A stretch of DNA of 64,000 nucleotides from positions 186,001 to 250,000 of the forward strand of contig CAVVNT010000002.1 in NCBI GenBank assembly GCA_963749675.1, given 5' to 3'. Made by a program: the position numbers and the translations under genes. The notes beneath the pieces were generated by a model that saw only the letters and a program-made list of their open reading frames with translations, did no database searches and was not told the origin of the DNA. Shown here piece by piece: positions 7,449 to 15,319 of this stretch. This stretch comes from Roseitranquillus sp963749675 (GTDB lineage: Bacteria; Pseudomonadota; Alphaproteobacteria; Rhodobacterales; Rhodobacteraceae). Each line of letters starts with the position of its first letter. The first letter of the stretch is position 1.

Positions 7449-8483
7449 ATGGAGCATTTCATCGGGATCGATGTCTCTCTTGCAAGCGCGGCGGTGTGCG
7501 TCCTCGATGCGCGTGGCGGAGTGGTGAAGGAGGCGAAGCTGCCGAGCGAACCGGAGGCGCTCGCGGCGTTCGTTCTCGGCCTGCCGTTCGAGGTGACGGC
7601 GGTTGGGCTCGAGGCCGGGCCGCTGTCGCAGTGGCTGCACAAGGCGCTCACGGAGGCGGGCGCCACGGTCGTGCTGATGGAGACGCGCCAGGTCAAGGCG
7701 GCGCTCAAGGCGATGCCCGTCAAGACGGACCGGCGCGATGCGGAGGGGATCGCGCGCCTGCTGCAGATGGGCTGGTACCGGCCAGTGCACTGCAAGTCGG
7801 TCTCGGCGCAGGAGATGCGCGCGCTGCTGACGGCGCGCCGGTCCATCCAGAAGGCGGCGATCGACGTCGAGCTGTCGCTGCGCGGTGTGCTGCGAAACTT
7901 CGGCCTCAAGCTCGGCAAGATCAGCAAGGGCGGCTACGCGGCGCGCGTGCGCGAGCTGGCGGCGGGGAACGCCATGCTGGAGACGCTGGCGGAGGCGATG
8001 CTCCGCGCCCGGGCGGCGTTGCGCGCGGAGCTCGCCGGTCTCGATCGGCGCCTCCGGGATCTGGCGAAGCAGGACGCCGCGTGCCGGATCATGATGACGA
8101 TGCCGGGGGTCGGGCCGCAGGTGGCGCTCACGGTGAAGTCGGCGATCGATGCGCCGGAGCGGTTCCGGTCATCGAAGGACGTCGGGCCCTGGGTCGGCCT
8201 GACGCCAGGCCGCCACCAGTCCGGGGAGATCGACGTGGTCGGATCGATCACCCGCGCCGGCGACGCCGGTCTGCGCTCTGCGCTCTACCAGGCGGCGACG
8301 GTGATGATGCATCACGCCAGGCCGTGCTGGCTGAAGGCGTGGGGCCTGCAGGTCGCTCGACGGCGCGGGATGAAGCGGGCGGTGGTCGCCATGGCGCGCC
8401 GGATCGGCGTGATCCTGCACCGGATGTGGGTGGACAGCGCGGACTTCCGCCTCACGCGCAGGGCCGCGGCAGGCGCCGCCTGA
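7449..8483 (+). CDS. IS110 family transposase (DEDD recombinase)
   Basis: 344 residues, full length for IS110. The N-terminal RuvC-like DEDD domain starts with FIGIDVS (Asp8), followed by AVGLEAGP and VKTDRRDAEGIARLLQ (acidic residues). A coiled-coil linker spans about residues 130-215. The C-terminal Tnp_20 domain has MPGVGPQVALTV and the serine-bearing motif VGSITRAGDAGLRSALYQAA. The frame is intact, unlike the neighbouring transposase genes, so this may be a recent arrival. The start codon abuts a long inverted repeat, which may limit translation. Such enzymes act with a bridge RNA; see the leader feature. Ends of the element were not determined because IS110 elements lack clear terminal inverted repeats. 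Confidence 0.9.
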   Translation: MEHFIGIDVSLASAAVCVLDARGGVVKEAKLPSEPEALAAFVLGLPFEVTAVGLEAGPLSQWLHKALTEAGATVVLMETRQVKAALKAMPVKTDRRDAEGIARLLQMGWYRPVHCKSVSAQEMRALLTARRSIQKAAIDVELSLRGVLRNFGLKLGKISKGGYAARVRELAAGNAMLETLAEAMLRARAALRAELAGLDRRLRDLAKQDAACRIMMTMPGVGPQVALTVKSAIDAPERFRSSKDVGPWVGLTPGRHQSGEIDVVGSITRAGDAGLRSALYQAATVMMHHARPCWLKAWGLQVARRRGMKRAVVAMARRIGVILHRMWVDSADFRLTRRAAAGAA

Positions 8484-8907
8484 CGCTCGGGAGCCGCCGC
8501 ATGCGCCCCGCCCGCCGCGGGCGAAAACGCTGAAGGTTTCGGCCACGCCCGAAGGCGCCGGCCGTCCGAAGTCCCCACCGGGACGCGGTCCCCGAGACGC
8601 CGAGCATTGCCTCGTCGCCGAACGCTCGCGTTCGAGCACGCTTGTGAGATGGGCGCTCGGGACCGCACTGGACCAGGCATGATGTTGGCAGCCTCGCGCT
8701 GACCACGGACCGAAGCATGAACCCGGGGCGGACGAGAGACGGCAAAAGGCGCAGGGCTAAGCCCAATTCCGACCAACGGCGTCCATGCGCTCGTGGCCCA
8801 GCGCCGGCATCGCTCCGACATGCGAATCTCCGCGCCGCCGGCGCCTCCGTCGCGCCAACTGACAACCCGCCCCACTTGGGGCAGGGGTGAAAATCGCACT
8901 TGACTGA
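8484..8907. other. Non-coding stretch right of the IS110 gene
   Basis: About 420 bases without a convincing gene on either strand; open frames here have no recognisable domain. It presumably includes the right end of the IS110 element. A short hairpin GCCCC/GGGGC occurs around 8867-8883, and the octamer CTGACAAC appears both just before it and near 8904. Confidence 0.4.
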
Positions 8908-9147
8908 CAACGTCCCATTACCGAAGGCAATGCAACACATCAGGACGTCAATGGCTCGAGGCTCGGCGCAGAATTCGACGGCTTCTTCGCCAGGTTGGGG
9001 CAAGGCTTCAACGCCTATCTGGAGCGGCTGTCACGCGCCAGCGAGGTCAATCGCCTGGATGCGATGAGCGATGCGCGACTGGGCAAGATGGGCCTGCGCC
9101 GCGAGGACATCGTGCGCCACGTCTTTCGCGACAAGTTCTGCGACTGA
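8908..9147 (+). pseudogene. DUF1127 family small protein lacking a standard start
   Basis: The frame ending at TGA 9145-9147 codes for FDGFFARLGQGFNAYLERL, followed by RLDAMSDARLGKMGLRREDI and VRHVFRDKFCD. The middle and end are the typical DUF1127 pattern of an arginine-rich helical hairpin closing in VRHVFRDK. The frame is open from 8908, but no ATG, GTG or plausible ribosome site precedes the conserved part (an ATT lies at 8917). The natural start was probably lost when the adjacent mobile DNA inserted. DUF1127 proteins in alphaproteobacteria affect RNA metabolism and phosphate or carbon responses; this copy is likely silent. Confidence 0.5.
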
Positions 9148-9282
9148 CGATGCGGCGCGCCGGCACTTGGCAGAAGGCGCACCGGAGGTCGCTGACGCGC
9201 CTGAATGCTGACCGAGCGCCGCCGTCGGCGAAAGGAGCTCCGATCGCTGGCATGTGGTGCAAGGTCGCGGTAGCGTCGCCAA

Positions 9283-9573
9283 ATGAAGAGGGTCTCGATA
9301 CTGATAGTGCTTCTCGCCGCCTGCAGCACGGCTCCTCCGTCGCCGTCACCGGTGCGCCTCGCAAGCGCAGGCGACGTCGGCGGATGCACCCGCGTCGGCA
9401 CCATGAGCGGCGTTCCTGGCGTGTACGGGATCTTCGCGTCGCAGGGTGTCGCCGACGCCCGCCGCGTGGTGCTGGAGGGCGCGGCGGAGATGGGGGCGAA
9501 CACAGTCGTCTTCGATCCGGTGGAGCCGGGCACCACGGTCACCCGCGTGACCGCGGCCACCTACCGGTGCTGA
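9283..9573 (+). CDS. Small lipoprotein, DUF4156-like
   Basis: 96 residues. A short hydrophobic signal ends in a lipobox (LLAAC, Cys14), predicting a lipidated protein. The mature part (VGGCTRVGTMSGVPGVYGIF, then VLEGAAEMGANTVVFDPVEP) follows the pattern of small outer-membrane DUF4156 lipoproteins, in which a residue stretch after LGANAVV precedes a terminal cysteine; here the protein ends in TYRC. It stands alone between the mobile region and a convergent gfa gene. Function is unknown; these proteins may belong to the envelope stress set. Confidence 0.7.
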   Translation: MKRVSILIVLLAACSTAPPSPSPVRLASAGDVGGCTRVGTMSGVPGVYGIFASQGVADARRVVLEGAAEMGANTVVFDPVEPGTTVTRVTAATYRC

Positions 9574-9577
9574 GGCC

Positions 9578-10207
9578 CTAGAGCACGCCGTTCTGTTTGG
9601 CCGTATGCGTCGCGATTACGTCCATCAGCGCGGGCGAGAGCGCGTCATAGGGCGGCAGCCCGATCTCGGTAAGGCGCGCCCGGACTGCCGGCATCTGGTC
9701 TGGTGGGGTGCCGGACTCGATGATCGACGAGACGAACGCGGCGAATTCCGGCGGCGACCATCCCTCTTCGCTCGACAACTCGGTATGGACGAAGTCGAGC
9801 CCGTGGAATGGATGTCCGGTATTCTCGATACGGCCGAACATGTGCACGCCGCATTCCTTGCAGGCGTGCCGCTGGATGGCGGCGTCCTGGTCGACGATCT
9901 CCAGCTTCTCTCCGTGCTCGAGCACCTCGACGTGGTCGCGGCCGACGACGGCGATCTGCGAGAACACCGCGCCGTGCGGCTTCCAACACTTGGTGCAGCC
10001 ACAGACGTGGTTATGCGCCGTTTGGGCCGAAATCCGCACCTTTACCGGATTGGTCGTGCAGTGGCATGTCAGGATGCCGCCGGAGAAGTCCGCCTTCGCG
10101 CCTGGAAACCCGTGGTCGACGGAGGGATGGATCTTGACGGTCGACGGAGGCGGCGCACCGTCGCCCTCCTCCTTGCCGCCGCCGAAAAGCCCAGAAAGTA
10201 TCGACAT
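9578..10207 (-). CDS. gfa: S-(hydroxymethyl)glutathione synthase (glutathione-dependent formaldehyde-activating enzyme)
   Basis: 209 residues of the GFA zinc fold: LTCHCTTNPVKV, then HNHVCGCTKCWKPHGAVFSQ and HACKECGVHMFGRIEN supply the paired CxC/CxxC zinc-binding cysteines. The sequence and length match Gfa, which speeds the joining of formaldehyde and glutathione to S-hydroxymethylglutathione, the substrate of the glutathione-dependent dehydrogenase. That dehydrogenase is not in the window. It is the only gene of its transcription unit here, divergent from ureE. A 15-bp dyad in the shared upstream region may be an operator. Confidence 0.9.
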   Translation of the reverse strand: MSILSGLFGGGKEEGDGAPPPSTVKIHPSVDHGFPGAKADFSGGILTCHCTTNPVKVRISAQTAHNHVCGCTKCWKPHGAVFSQIAVVGRDHVEVLEHGEKLEIVDQDAAIQRHACKECGVHMFGRIENTGHPFHGLDFVHTELSSEEGWSPPEFAAFVSSIIESGTPPDQMPAVRARLTEIGLPPYDALSPALMDVIATHTAKQNGVL

Positions 10208-10234
10208 CTCTCCCTCTCCCTTGGTTATTAGTTT

Positions 10235-10249
10235 GCGTCAGAATGACGC
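10235..10249. promoter_or_regulatory. Dyad between gfa and ureE
   Basis: GCGTCA-GAA-TGACGC is a perfect inverted repeat with a three-base centre in the 119-bp divergent gfa/ureE intergenic region. It could be an operator; no cognate regulator is known from the window. Confidence 0.3.
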
Positions 10250-10326
10250 GACTCGACCGTTCCGGCAAGGATCCTTGCGTCCTAATGTTCATTCGTTAGT
10301 CAGGTTTCGCAGCAGAAAGGATGATG

Positions 10327-10776
10327 ATGACGGCTTTTCGTGCGACCGAAGTGAGGCGCGGAGGCGGGTGGAACGGCCCGGCCTGCGATCGCATCGCGCT
10401 CGACTACGAGGGGCGCTTTCTGCGCCGCAAGCGCCTCCGGGCGGAAGGCGGCACCGATGTCCTTCTCGACCTTGCGGAGGTCATGAGCCTCGATGATGGC
10501 GACGCTATCGTCCTCGACGACGGTCGGATTGTGGAGGTCACGGCGGCGCATGAGCCTCTGATCGAAGTTCGTGGGGATCTTCCACGGCTGGCCTGGCATA
10601 TCGGCAATCGACACACGCCGTGCGAGATACGAAGCGACCGCCTGGTCATCCGGCGAGACCACGTCATGGCCGACATGCTGCGTCGCCTCAGCGCGCAGCT
10701 GGCGGAGACGGACGGGCCGTTCCGTCCCGAGGGCGGTGCCTATGGCCATGGGCGCACACACGGACACGCGCACTGA
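10327..10776 (+). CDS. ureE: Urease accessory protein UreE (nickel metallochaperone)
   Basis: About 149 residues. The N-terminal peptide-binding half is followed by the metal-binding half (LPRLAWHIGNRHTPCEI, then RDHVMADMLRRLSAQL) and a histidine-rich tail (HGRTHGHAH) that stores or passes Ni. Three ATG codons lie at 10321-10329. The third is chosen because AAAGG ends directly before 10321, giving it the best spacing. UreE hands nickel to UreG during urease maturation in the cytoplasm. It overlaps the next gene by one base, indicating coupled translation. The urease subunit genes ureABC and ureD are not in the window. Confidence 0.92.
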   Translation: MTAFRATEVRRGGGWNGPACDRIALDYEGRFLRRKRLRAEGGTDVLLDLAEVMSLDDGDAIVLDDGRIVEVTAAHEPLIEVRGDLPRLAWHIGNRHTPCEIRSDRLVIRRDHVMADMLRRLSAQLAETDGPFRPEGGAYGHGRTHGHAH

Positions 10777-11057
10777 TGGCTCTCTTCTCGCCCGAGAACC
10801 GGGACAAGTCGCCCCGCCACCGCCGTATCTGGGCGGCCTACGAAATTGCCTACACGGCCGTGGACTTCGGCGCGGCGATCTCGTTCGTCGTCGGATCGGT
10901 CTTCTTCTTCTGGGAAAGCCTGCAGACCGCAGGCACCTGGCTGTTCCTGATCGGCTCGATCCTGTTCGCCGCCAAGCCCACGATCCGGCTCCTGCGGGAG
11001 ATCAAGCTCGCCGCGATCGGAGACTACGAGGATCTCGAGAAGAGCTCCGATGGATGA
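10776..11057 (+). CDS. YrhK-like small membrane protein
   Basis: 93 residues with two hydrophobic helices (about 22-42 and 47-64: AVDFGAAISFVVGSVFFFWE, then AGTWLFLIGSILFAAKPTI) and charged ends, matching the YrhK domain. The start ATG overlaps the ureE stop and its own end overlaps the ureF start by eight bases, so it is embedded in the urease accessory operon. YrhK proteins have no established function. Because of the context a role in nickel or urea handling, or in membrane sensing of it, is possible, but this is inference only. Confidence 0.8.
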   Translation: MALFSPENRDKSPRHRRIWAAYEIAYTAVDFGAAISFVVGSVFFFWESLQTAGTWLFLIGSILFAAKPTIRLLREIKLAAIGDYEDLEKSSDG

Positions 11058-11685
11058 GGCGGTGCTGACGCTGACACAGTGGTTGTCGCCCGCCTTCCCC
11101 GTCGGCGGATTCGCCTACTCGCACGGGCTGGAATGGGCGATGGCCGCCGGCGAGGTCCAGACGACGGATGACGTCGAGACATGGGTCGCAGATGTGCTTC
11201 GCGATGGCGCCGGCGCCGCCGATGCAACGCTGCTCTGCGCTGCGATGGCGCCCGGCACGAATATCGAGGCCCTCGACGCCCTGGCGCGCGCGCTCTGCCC
11301 GGCGGAGGAGCGCTGGATCGAGACACGGGATCAGGGCGCCGCCTTTGCTGCGGCCGTGAATGCAGCGACCGGCAGTTCGGATGCTCCTGCCGCGTTGCCT
11401 GTGGCGGTGGGACGCGCCGCGGGCCGGCTGCAGCTTTCCGCGGCGCTCGTCGCTGGCCTCTACCTGCAGACGTTTGCCACGAACCTCGTGCTCGCCGCGG
11501 TGCGGTTCATCCCCCTCGGTGCGGGAGAGGGGCAGAGGATCATCAGTCGGATGCGCCCGGTCTGCTTGTCGGTCGGCCGACATGCGGTCCGGACCCCGCC
11601 GGAGGAAATCGGTACCGCCGCACTCGGCGCCGAGCTTGCGGCTCTGCGACACGCAGATATGGAGACGAGGATGTTCCGGACATGA
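11050..11685 (+). CDS. ureF: Urease accessory protein UreF
   Basis: 211 residues, mostly helical, with the UreF hallmarks LTQWLSPAFPVGGFAYSHGL near the N-terminus and the late helix QRIISRMRPVCL. UreF forms the UreD-UreF-UreG complex that loads carbamylated urease with nickel and acts as the fidelity factor for UreG GTPase activity. It overlaps the preceding yrhK-like gene by eight bases and the following ureG by four (ATGA). No part of the protein is missing. Confidence 0.93.
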   Translation: MDEAVLTLTQWLSPAFPVGGFAYSHGLEWAMAAGEVQTTDDVETWVADVLRDGAGAADATLLCAAMAPGTNIEALDALARALCPAEERWIETRDQGAAFAAAVNAATGSSDAPAALPVAVGRAAGRLQLSAALVAGLYLQTFATNLVLAAVRFIPLGAGEGQRIISRMRPVCLSVGRHAVRTPPEEIGTAALGAELAALRHADMETRMFRT

Positions 11686-12314
11686 GCGGCCCGCTGCGCG
11701 TGGGCATCGGCGGACCGGTGGGCGCCGGAAAGACCACCCTGACCGAGAGGCTGTGCCGGGTGCTCGCCGGCAAGCTGTCGATGGCGGTCATCACCAACGA
11801 CATCTATACCCGAGAGGACGCCGAGGCGCTGATGCGCGCACAGGTCCTGCCGCTCGACCGCATCCGGGGAGTGGAGACGGGTGGCTGCCCGCACACCGCG
11901 ATCCGTGAGGATGCGTCGATCAACCTGGCGGCGCTGGCAGAGCTGAACGCGGCGCACCCCGACCTCGACCTCGTCCTGATCGAAAGCGGGGGCGACAACC
12001 TGGCCGCGACTTTCAGTCCGGAGCTCGCCGACCTGACGATCTACGTCATCGACACCGCGGCGGGACAGGACATCCCGCGCAAGAAGGGCCCCGGCCTCGC
12101 GAGAGCCGATCTGCTGGTGGTCAACAAGGTCGATCTCGCGCAGCACGTCGGCGTCGATGCGGCGCAACTCGAGGCGGATGCTCGGTCGTCGCGACAAGGT
12201 CGACCGGTGGTCATGGCGTCGCTTCGCTCGGGAGTCGGGGTCGAGGAAATTGCGGCGTTCCTGCGGGAGGAAGGCGGCTTGCCGTCGGTCGCGCGGAGCC
12301 TCGTCTCGGATTAG
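11682..12314 (+). CDS. ureG: Urease accessory GTPase UreG
   Basis: 210 residues of the SIMIBI GTPase family: Walker A GGPVGAGKTTL near the N-terminus, VITNDIYTREDA and the GCPHTAIREDAS metal motif (Cys-Pro-His, nickel site). LIESGGDNLAATFSPEL (switch/Walker B) and VVNKVDLAQHVG (guanine specificity NKxD) follow. It provides the GTP hydrolysis step of urease activation. It is last in the ureE-yrhK-ureF-ureG unit and overlaps the convergent DUF4112 gene by four bases at the 3' ends. Confidence 0.95.
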   Translation: MSGPLRVGIGGPVGAGKTTLTERLCRVLAGKLSMAVITNDIYTREDAEALMRAQVLPLDRIRGVETGGCPHTAIREDASINLAALAELNAAHPDLDLVLIESGGDNLAATFSPELADLTIYVIDTAAGQDIPRKKGPGLARADLLVVNKVDLAQHVGVDAAQLEADARSSRQGRPVVMASLRSGVGVEEIAAFLREEGGLPSVARSLVSD

Positions 12315-12730
12315 GCGCTTTGGCCGGAAACTTCGTCCTGCGGGACGTCCTCGATATGCCGCAATTCCAGATGCCGGCGCAGCAGGTCCACGTTGCGGCG
12401 GTTGGACTTGAAAGCAATGTCGAACAGATCGCCGATCAGGGGCACCGAGCCGAGAAGGGTGTCGGCGCCGGTATTCATCACCATCCGCAAGAAGACGTCG
12501 TTCGGGACGCCCAGCGCCTTGGCGCGGTAAAGAATGTAGCCGGCCGGGATCAGTGTCGCTGCGTCCCCGATGCCCGGTATCAGGCCAATCAGTCCGTCCA
12601 GACCGATGCGGTAGCCAATGACCGGAACTCGCACGGCCGTATCCATCAGCGCGGCGAGGCGCTCGACCTCTTCAAGTTCCTTCGATTTCAGGGCGGAGAG
12701 CGCGCCCTGCTTGCTGCGATGTCGTACCAT
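12311..12730 (-). CDS. DUF4112 domain protein
   Basis: 139 residues. The core (DTAVRVPVIGYRIGLDGLIG, then LIPGIGDAATLIPAGYILYR and DTLLGSVPLIGDLFDIAFKS) is the DUF4112 pattern with two amphipathic or membrane-associated glycine-proline segments. No enzymatic motif is visible and the function of the family is unknown. It is a single gene, convergent with ureG and transcribed in the same direction as the acyl-CoA dehydrogenase gene that lies upstream of it (38 bases between the two). Confidence 0.82.
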   Translation of the reverse strand: MVRHRSKQGALSALKSKELEEVERLAALMDTAVRVPVIGYRIGLDGLIGLIPGIGDAATLIPAGYILYRAKALGVPNDVFLRMVMNTGADTLLGSVPLIGDLFDIAFKSNRRNVDLLRRHLELRHIEDVPQDEVSGQSA

Positions 12731-12767
12731 ACGGCATCAAACGCACGGCAGGGCCTGATCGGTTCCG

Positions 12768-13985
12768 TCAGACGAACGCCTGCAACCCGGTCTGCGCCCG
12801 ACCGAGGATCAGCGCGTGCACGTCATGTGTCCCCTCATAGGTGTTCACCGTTTCGAGATTCAGCATGTGGCGCATCACCGGATACTCGTGAGAGATACCG
12901 TTGCCGCCGTGCATGTCGCGGGCCAGGCGGGCGACGTCGAGCGCCTTGCCGCAATTGTTGCGCTTCATCATGCTGATGAGGTCGGGTGAGGCGATATGCT
13001 CGTCCATCATCCGGCCGAGCCGCAGCGCGCCCTGCAGCCCAAGCGCGATCTCGGTCTGCATGTCGGCCAGCTTCTTCTGGAACAGCTGGTTCTGTGCCAG
13101 CGGCCGACCGAACTGCTTGCGGTCCAGCCCATACTGCCGCGCGGCGTACCAGCATGCCTCGGCCGCGCCCATGACGCCCCAGGAGATGCCGTAGCGGGCG
13201 CGGTTCAGGCAGCCGAACGGCCCCTTGAGACCCTGCACGCCGGGCAACAGCGCGTCCTCGCCGACCTCGACACCGTCCATGACGATCTCGCCCGTGACCG
13301 AGGCCCGGAGCGACAGCTTGCCCTCGATCTTGGGCGCCTTCAGGCCGGCCATGCCCTTTTCGAGCACGAAGCCGCGGATCTTGCCCTCGTGCGCCTCGGA
13401 CTTCGCCCAGACCACGAAGATGTCGGCGATGGGGGAGTTCGAGATCCACATCTTCGATCCCGACAGGCTGTAGCCGCCATCCACCTTCTTCGCGACCGTC
13501 TTCATCGCGGCGGGGTCGGAGCCGGCGTCGGGCTCCGTCAGGCCGAAGCAGCCGATGAGTTCTCCCGCGGCGAGGCCCGGCAGGTACTTCCGCCGTTGCT
13601 CCTCGGAGCCGTAGGCGAGGATCGGATACATCACGAGTGACGACTGCACCGACATCATCGAACGATAGCCCGAATCGACCCGCTCGATCTCGCGCGCAAC
13701 AAGGCCGTAGGTGACGTAGGTCGAGCCGAGGCCGCCGTACTCCTCAGGCACCGTCACGCCGAGGAGTCCGGCCCCGCCCATCTCGGAAAAGATCGCGGGC
13801 TCGACCGTTTCGTTGGCGAAGGCATCGCGGACCCGGGGGGCGAGCTTGTCCTGTGCGAAGGCCTCCGCGGCATCCCGCAGCATCCGCTCATCCTCGGAGA
13901 GCTGGCGTTCGAGCGCGAACGGGTCTGTCCATTCGAAGCGGGCGAGTTCCGGTTTGTCCGCGGTGATTTCCGTCGGCGCGTTCAT
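12768..13985 (-). CDS. gcdH: Glutaryl-CoA dehydrogenase-type acyl-CoA dehydrogenase
   Basis: 405 residues, the usual length for glutaryl-CoA dehydrogenase. Start at 13985 (MNAPTEITADKP) is supported by an AGGAGG about eight bases upstream. Acyl-CoA dehydrogenase domains are in order: the N-terminal helical region, the FAD-binding motif CFGLTEPDAGSDP with KMWISNSPIADIFVVW, and the C-terminal helical domain with NLETVNTYEGTHDVHALILG. That last motif includes the catalytic Glu in TYEGTHD, typical of GcdH. It would convert glutaryl-CoA to crotonyl-CoA in lysine and tryptophan breakdown, passing electrons to ETF. Related acyl-CoA substrates cannot be excluded. Confidence 0.88.
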   Translation of the reverse strand: MNAPTEITADKPELARFEWTDPFALERQLSEDERMLRDAAEAFAQDKLAPRVRDAFANETVEPAIFSEMGGAGLLGVTVPEEYGGLGSTYVTYGLVAREIERVDSGYRSMMSVQSSLVMYPILAYGSEEQRRKYLPGLAAGELIGCFGLTEPDAGSDPAAMKTVAKKVDGGYSLSGSKMWISNSPIADIFVVWAKSEAHEGKIRGFVLEKGMAGLKAPKIEGKLSLRASVTGEIVMDGVEVGEDALLPGVQGLKGPFGCLNRARYGISWGVMGAAEACWYAARQYGLDRKQFGRPLAQNQLFQKKLADMQTEIALGLQGALRLGRMMDEHIASPDLISMMKRNNCGKALDVARLARDMHGGNGISHEYPVMRHMLNLETVNTYEGTHDVHALILGRAQTGLQAFV

Positions 13986-14133
13986 CTGGATGTCCTCCTG
14001 CCAACCGATCCCCGACTTAGCGACCGCTTCGATCGGGGGCAATCCGTATCACATTCACATTTTGATATGCGTCAAGGCAGACGAGCGCGTCCGCGGACAA
14101 ACTGGCTCATCTCGAATCAAGGAGGATCTTTCG

Positions 14134-14685
14134 ATGACAGATCGACCACCTCTCGACTGGAAGGTCGGCGGGCTGGCGCTCGGGCTGGTGTTCTTCCTGG
14201 CCGTCGCCCTGGTCAAGCCGATCGGGGTTTCGACGCAGTTCGTCGTGCTGGACGGTGCGTTGTGGGGCGCGGTTTCCGGCGGCGTTCTGGAACGGACGGC
14301 GGATGGCTGGACCTCGACGAACGCCTACCTCGCGAAATACGCGGGCGATGCCGCCAACCTTCTGAACTACAGCTTCATCTTCGTGCTGGCGCTCGCCGCC
14401 GGCGCGGGCGCCTCGAGCTACCTTCGCGGTGGCGTGACCGGGTCCGAGCGCACCGTCCCCGCGATCTGGCGGGCGAACCACGGCGACAGCGTCTGGCGCC
14501 GGATGGGCGCGGCGCTCCTTGGCGGTGCGATCGTGATCTACGGCGCGCGCCTGGCGGGGGGCTGCACCTCGGGTCACATGATGTCGGGCACGATGCAGAC
14601 CGCGATCTCGGGATACATCTTCACCCTCGGCACCTTCGGAGCCGCCGTACCGATGGCGCTCTACCTCTACCGCAAGGAGGACTGA
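14134..14685 (+). CDS. YeeE/YedE family membrane protein (first half)
   Basis: 183 residues with about five hydrophobic segments. The motif ARLAGGCTSGHMMSG near the C-terminus is the conserved Cys-bearing YeeE/YedE signature. GGAGGATC lies directly upstream. YeeE (TsuA) imports thiosulfate through conserved cysteines. Here, as in many proteobacteria, the protein is split into two genes, the partner following four bases later. An AT-rich region at 14045-14075 probably holds the promoter. Transport of thiosulfate or another sulfur species is the likely role, by family. Confidence 0.88.
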   Translation: MTDRPPLDWKVGGLALGLVFFLAVALVKPIGVSTQFVVLDGALWGAVSGGVLERTADGWTSTNAYLAKYAGDAANLLNYSFIFVLALAAGAGASSYLRGGVTGSERTVPAIWRANHGDSVWRRMGAALLGGAIVIYGARLAGGCTSGHMMSGTMQTAISGYIFTLGTFGAAVPMALYLYRKED

Positions 14686-14689
14686 TTCC

Positions 14690-15265
14690 ATGTCCATCAT
14701 TCTCGCGATCGTGATCGGTGCGGCCTTCGGGGTCGCGCTCGACCGGGTCGGCGCGACCAATCCGAACTGGATCGGGCGCATGCTGGCGCTGCACCACCTG
14801 CACCTGGCCAAGACCATCCTGCTGGCGATCGGCGTCGGCTCCGTCTTGATGTTCGTGGGGCAGATGATCGGGCTTGTCGACGTGGGCCACATGTCGGTCA
14901 AGGCCGCGCATGTCGGCGTCTTCTTCGGTGGCGCGATCATGGGCCTCGGCTGGGCGCTTTCGGGCTTCTGCCCAGGCACCGGCATTGGCGCCGCGGCGTC
15001 CGGCCGCGTCGATGCCATGGTGTTCGTCGTCGGGGGACTGCTGGGCGCCGCGGCGTACATGGCGACCTACCCTGCAGTGAAGGCAACCGGCCTCATCGAC
15101 GGCGTCGCCTCTACCGTCGGCGCCATCCCCGGCACCGACTATCCGGCGCTCGTCTCGGTGCGGGGCGACATCGCGGGCCTGATCATCGGCCTGGTGCTGA
15201 TTGGCGTCGCATTCCTGCTGCCGGAGCGGCCGCGTCATGCGGGTGAACCGGTGCCGGCGGAGTAG
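14690..15265 (+). CDS. YeeE/YedE family membrane protein (second half)
   Basis: 191 residues with about five hydrophobic segments and the second copy of the family motif, GWALSGFCPGTGIGAAASGR (Cys in a glycine-rich turn). It begins four bases after the first YeeE gene, so the two products most likely assemble into one transporter for a small sulfur compound. The third usual member of such operons (an ArsR/BigR regulator or a sulfur dioxygenase) is not beside it here. The transcript would run into a hairpin at 15280-15314 before the MoxR gene. Confidence 0.87.
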   Translation: MSIILAIVIGAAFGVALDRVGATNPNWIGRMLALHHLHLAKTILLAIGVGSVLMFVGQMIGLVDVGHMSVKAAHVGVFFGGAIMGLGWALSGFCPGTGIGAAASGRVDAMVFVVGGLLGAAAYMATYPAVKATGLIDGVASTVGAIPGTDYPALVSVRGDIAGLIIGLVLIGVAFLLPERPRHAGEPVPAE

Positions 15266-15279
15266 GGCTGCTTGACCAC

Positions 15280-15314
15280 CTCCTCCCGCCGTGCACCTTG
15301 CAGGGCGGGAGGAG
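15280..15314 (+). promoter_or_regulatory. Hairpin covering the ribosome site of the MoxR gene
   Basis: CTCCTCCCGCC (15280-15290) is exactly complementary to GGCGGGAGGAG (15304-15314), with a 13-base loop. The right arm contains the GGAGG ribosome site for the ATG at 15320. It may act as a terminator for the YeeE genes or hold back translation of the MoxR gene. Confidence 0.5.
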
Positions 15315-15319
15315 CGCAG

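Noticed and set aside
8484..8907. Continuation of the MFS transporter beyond the mobile elements
   Set aside because: No MFS helices or motifs in any frame right of the IS110 gene, so the 3' part was lost or moved.
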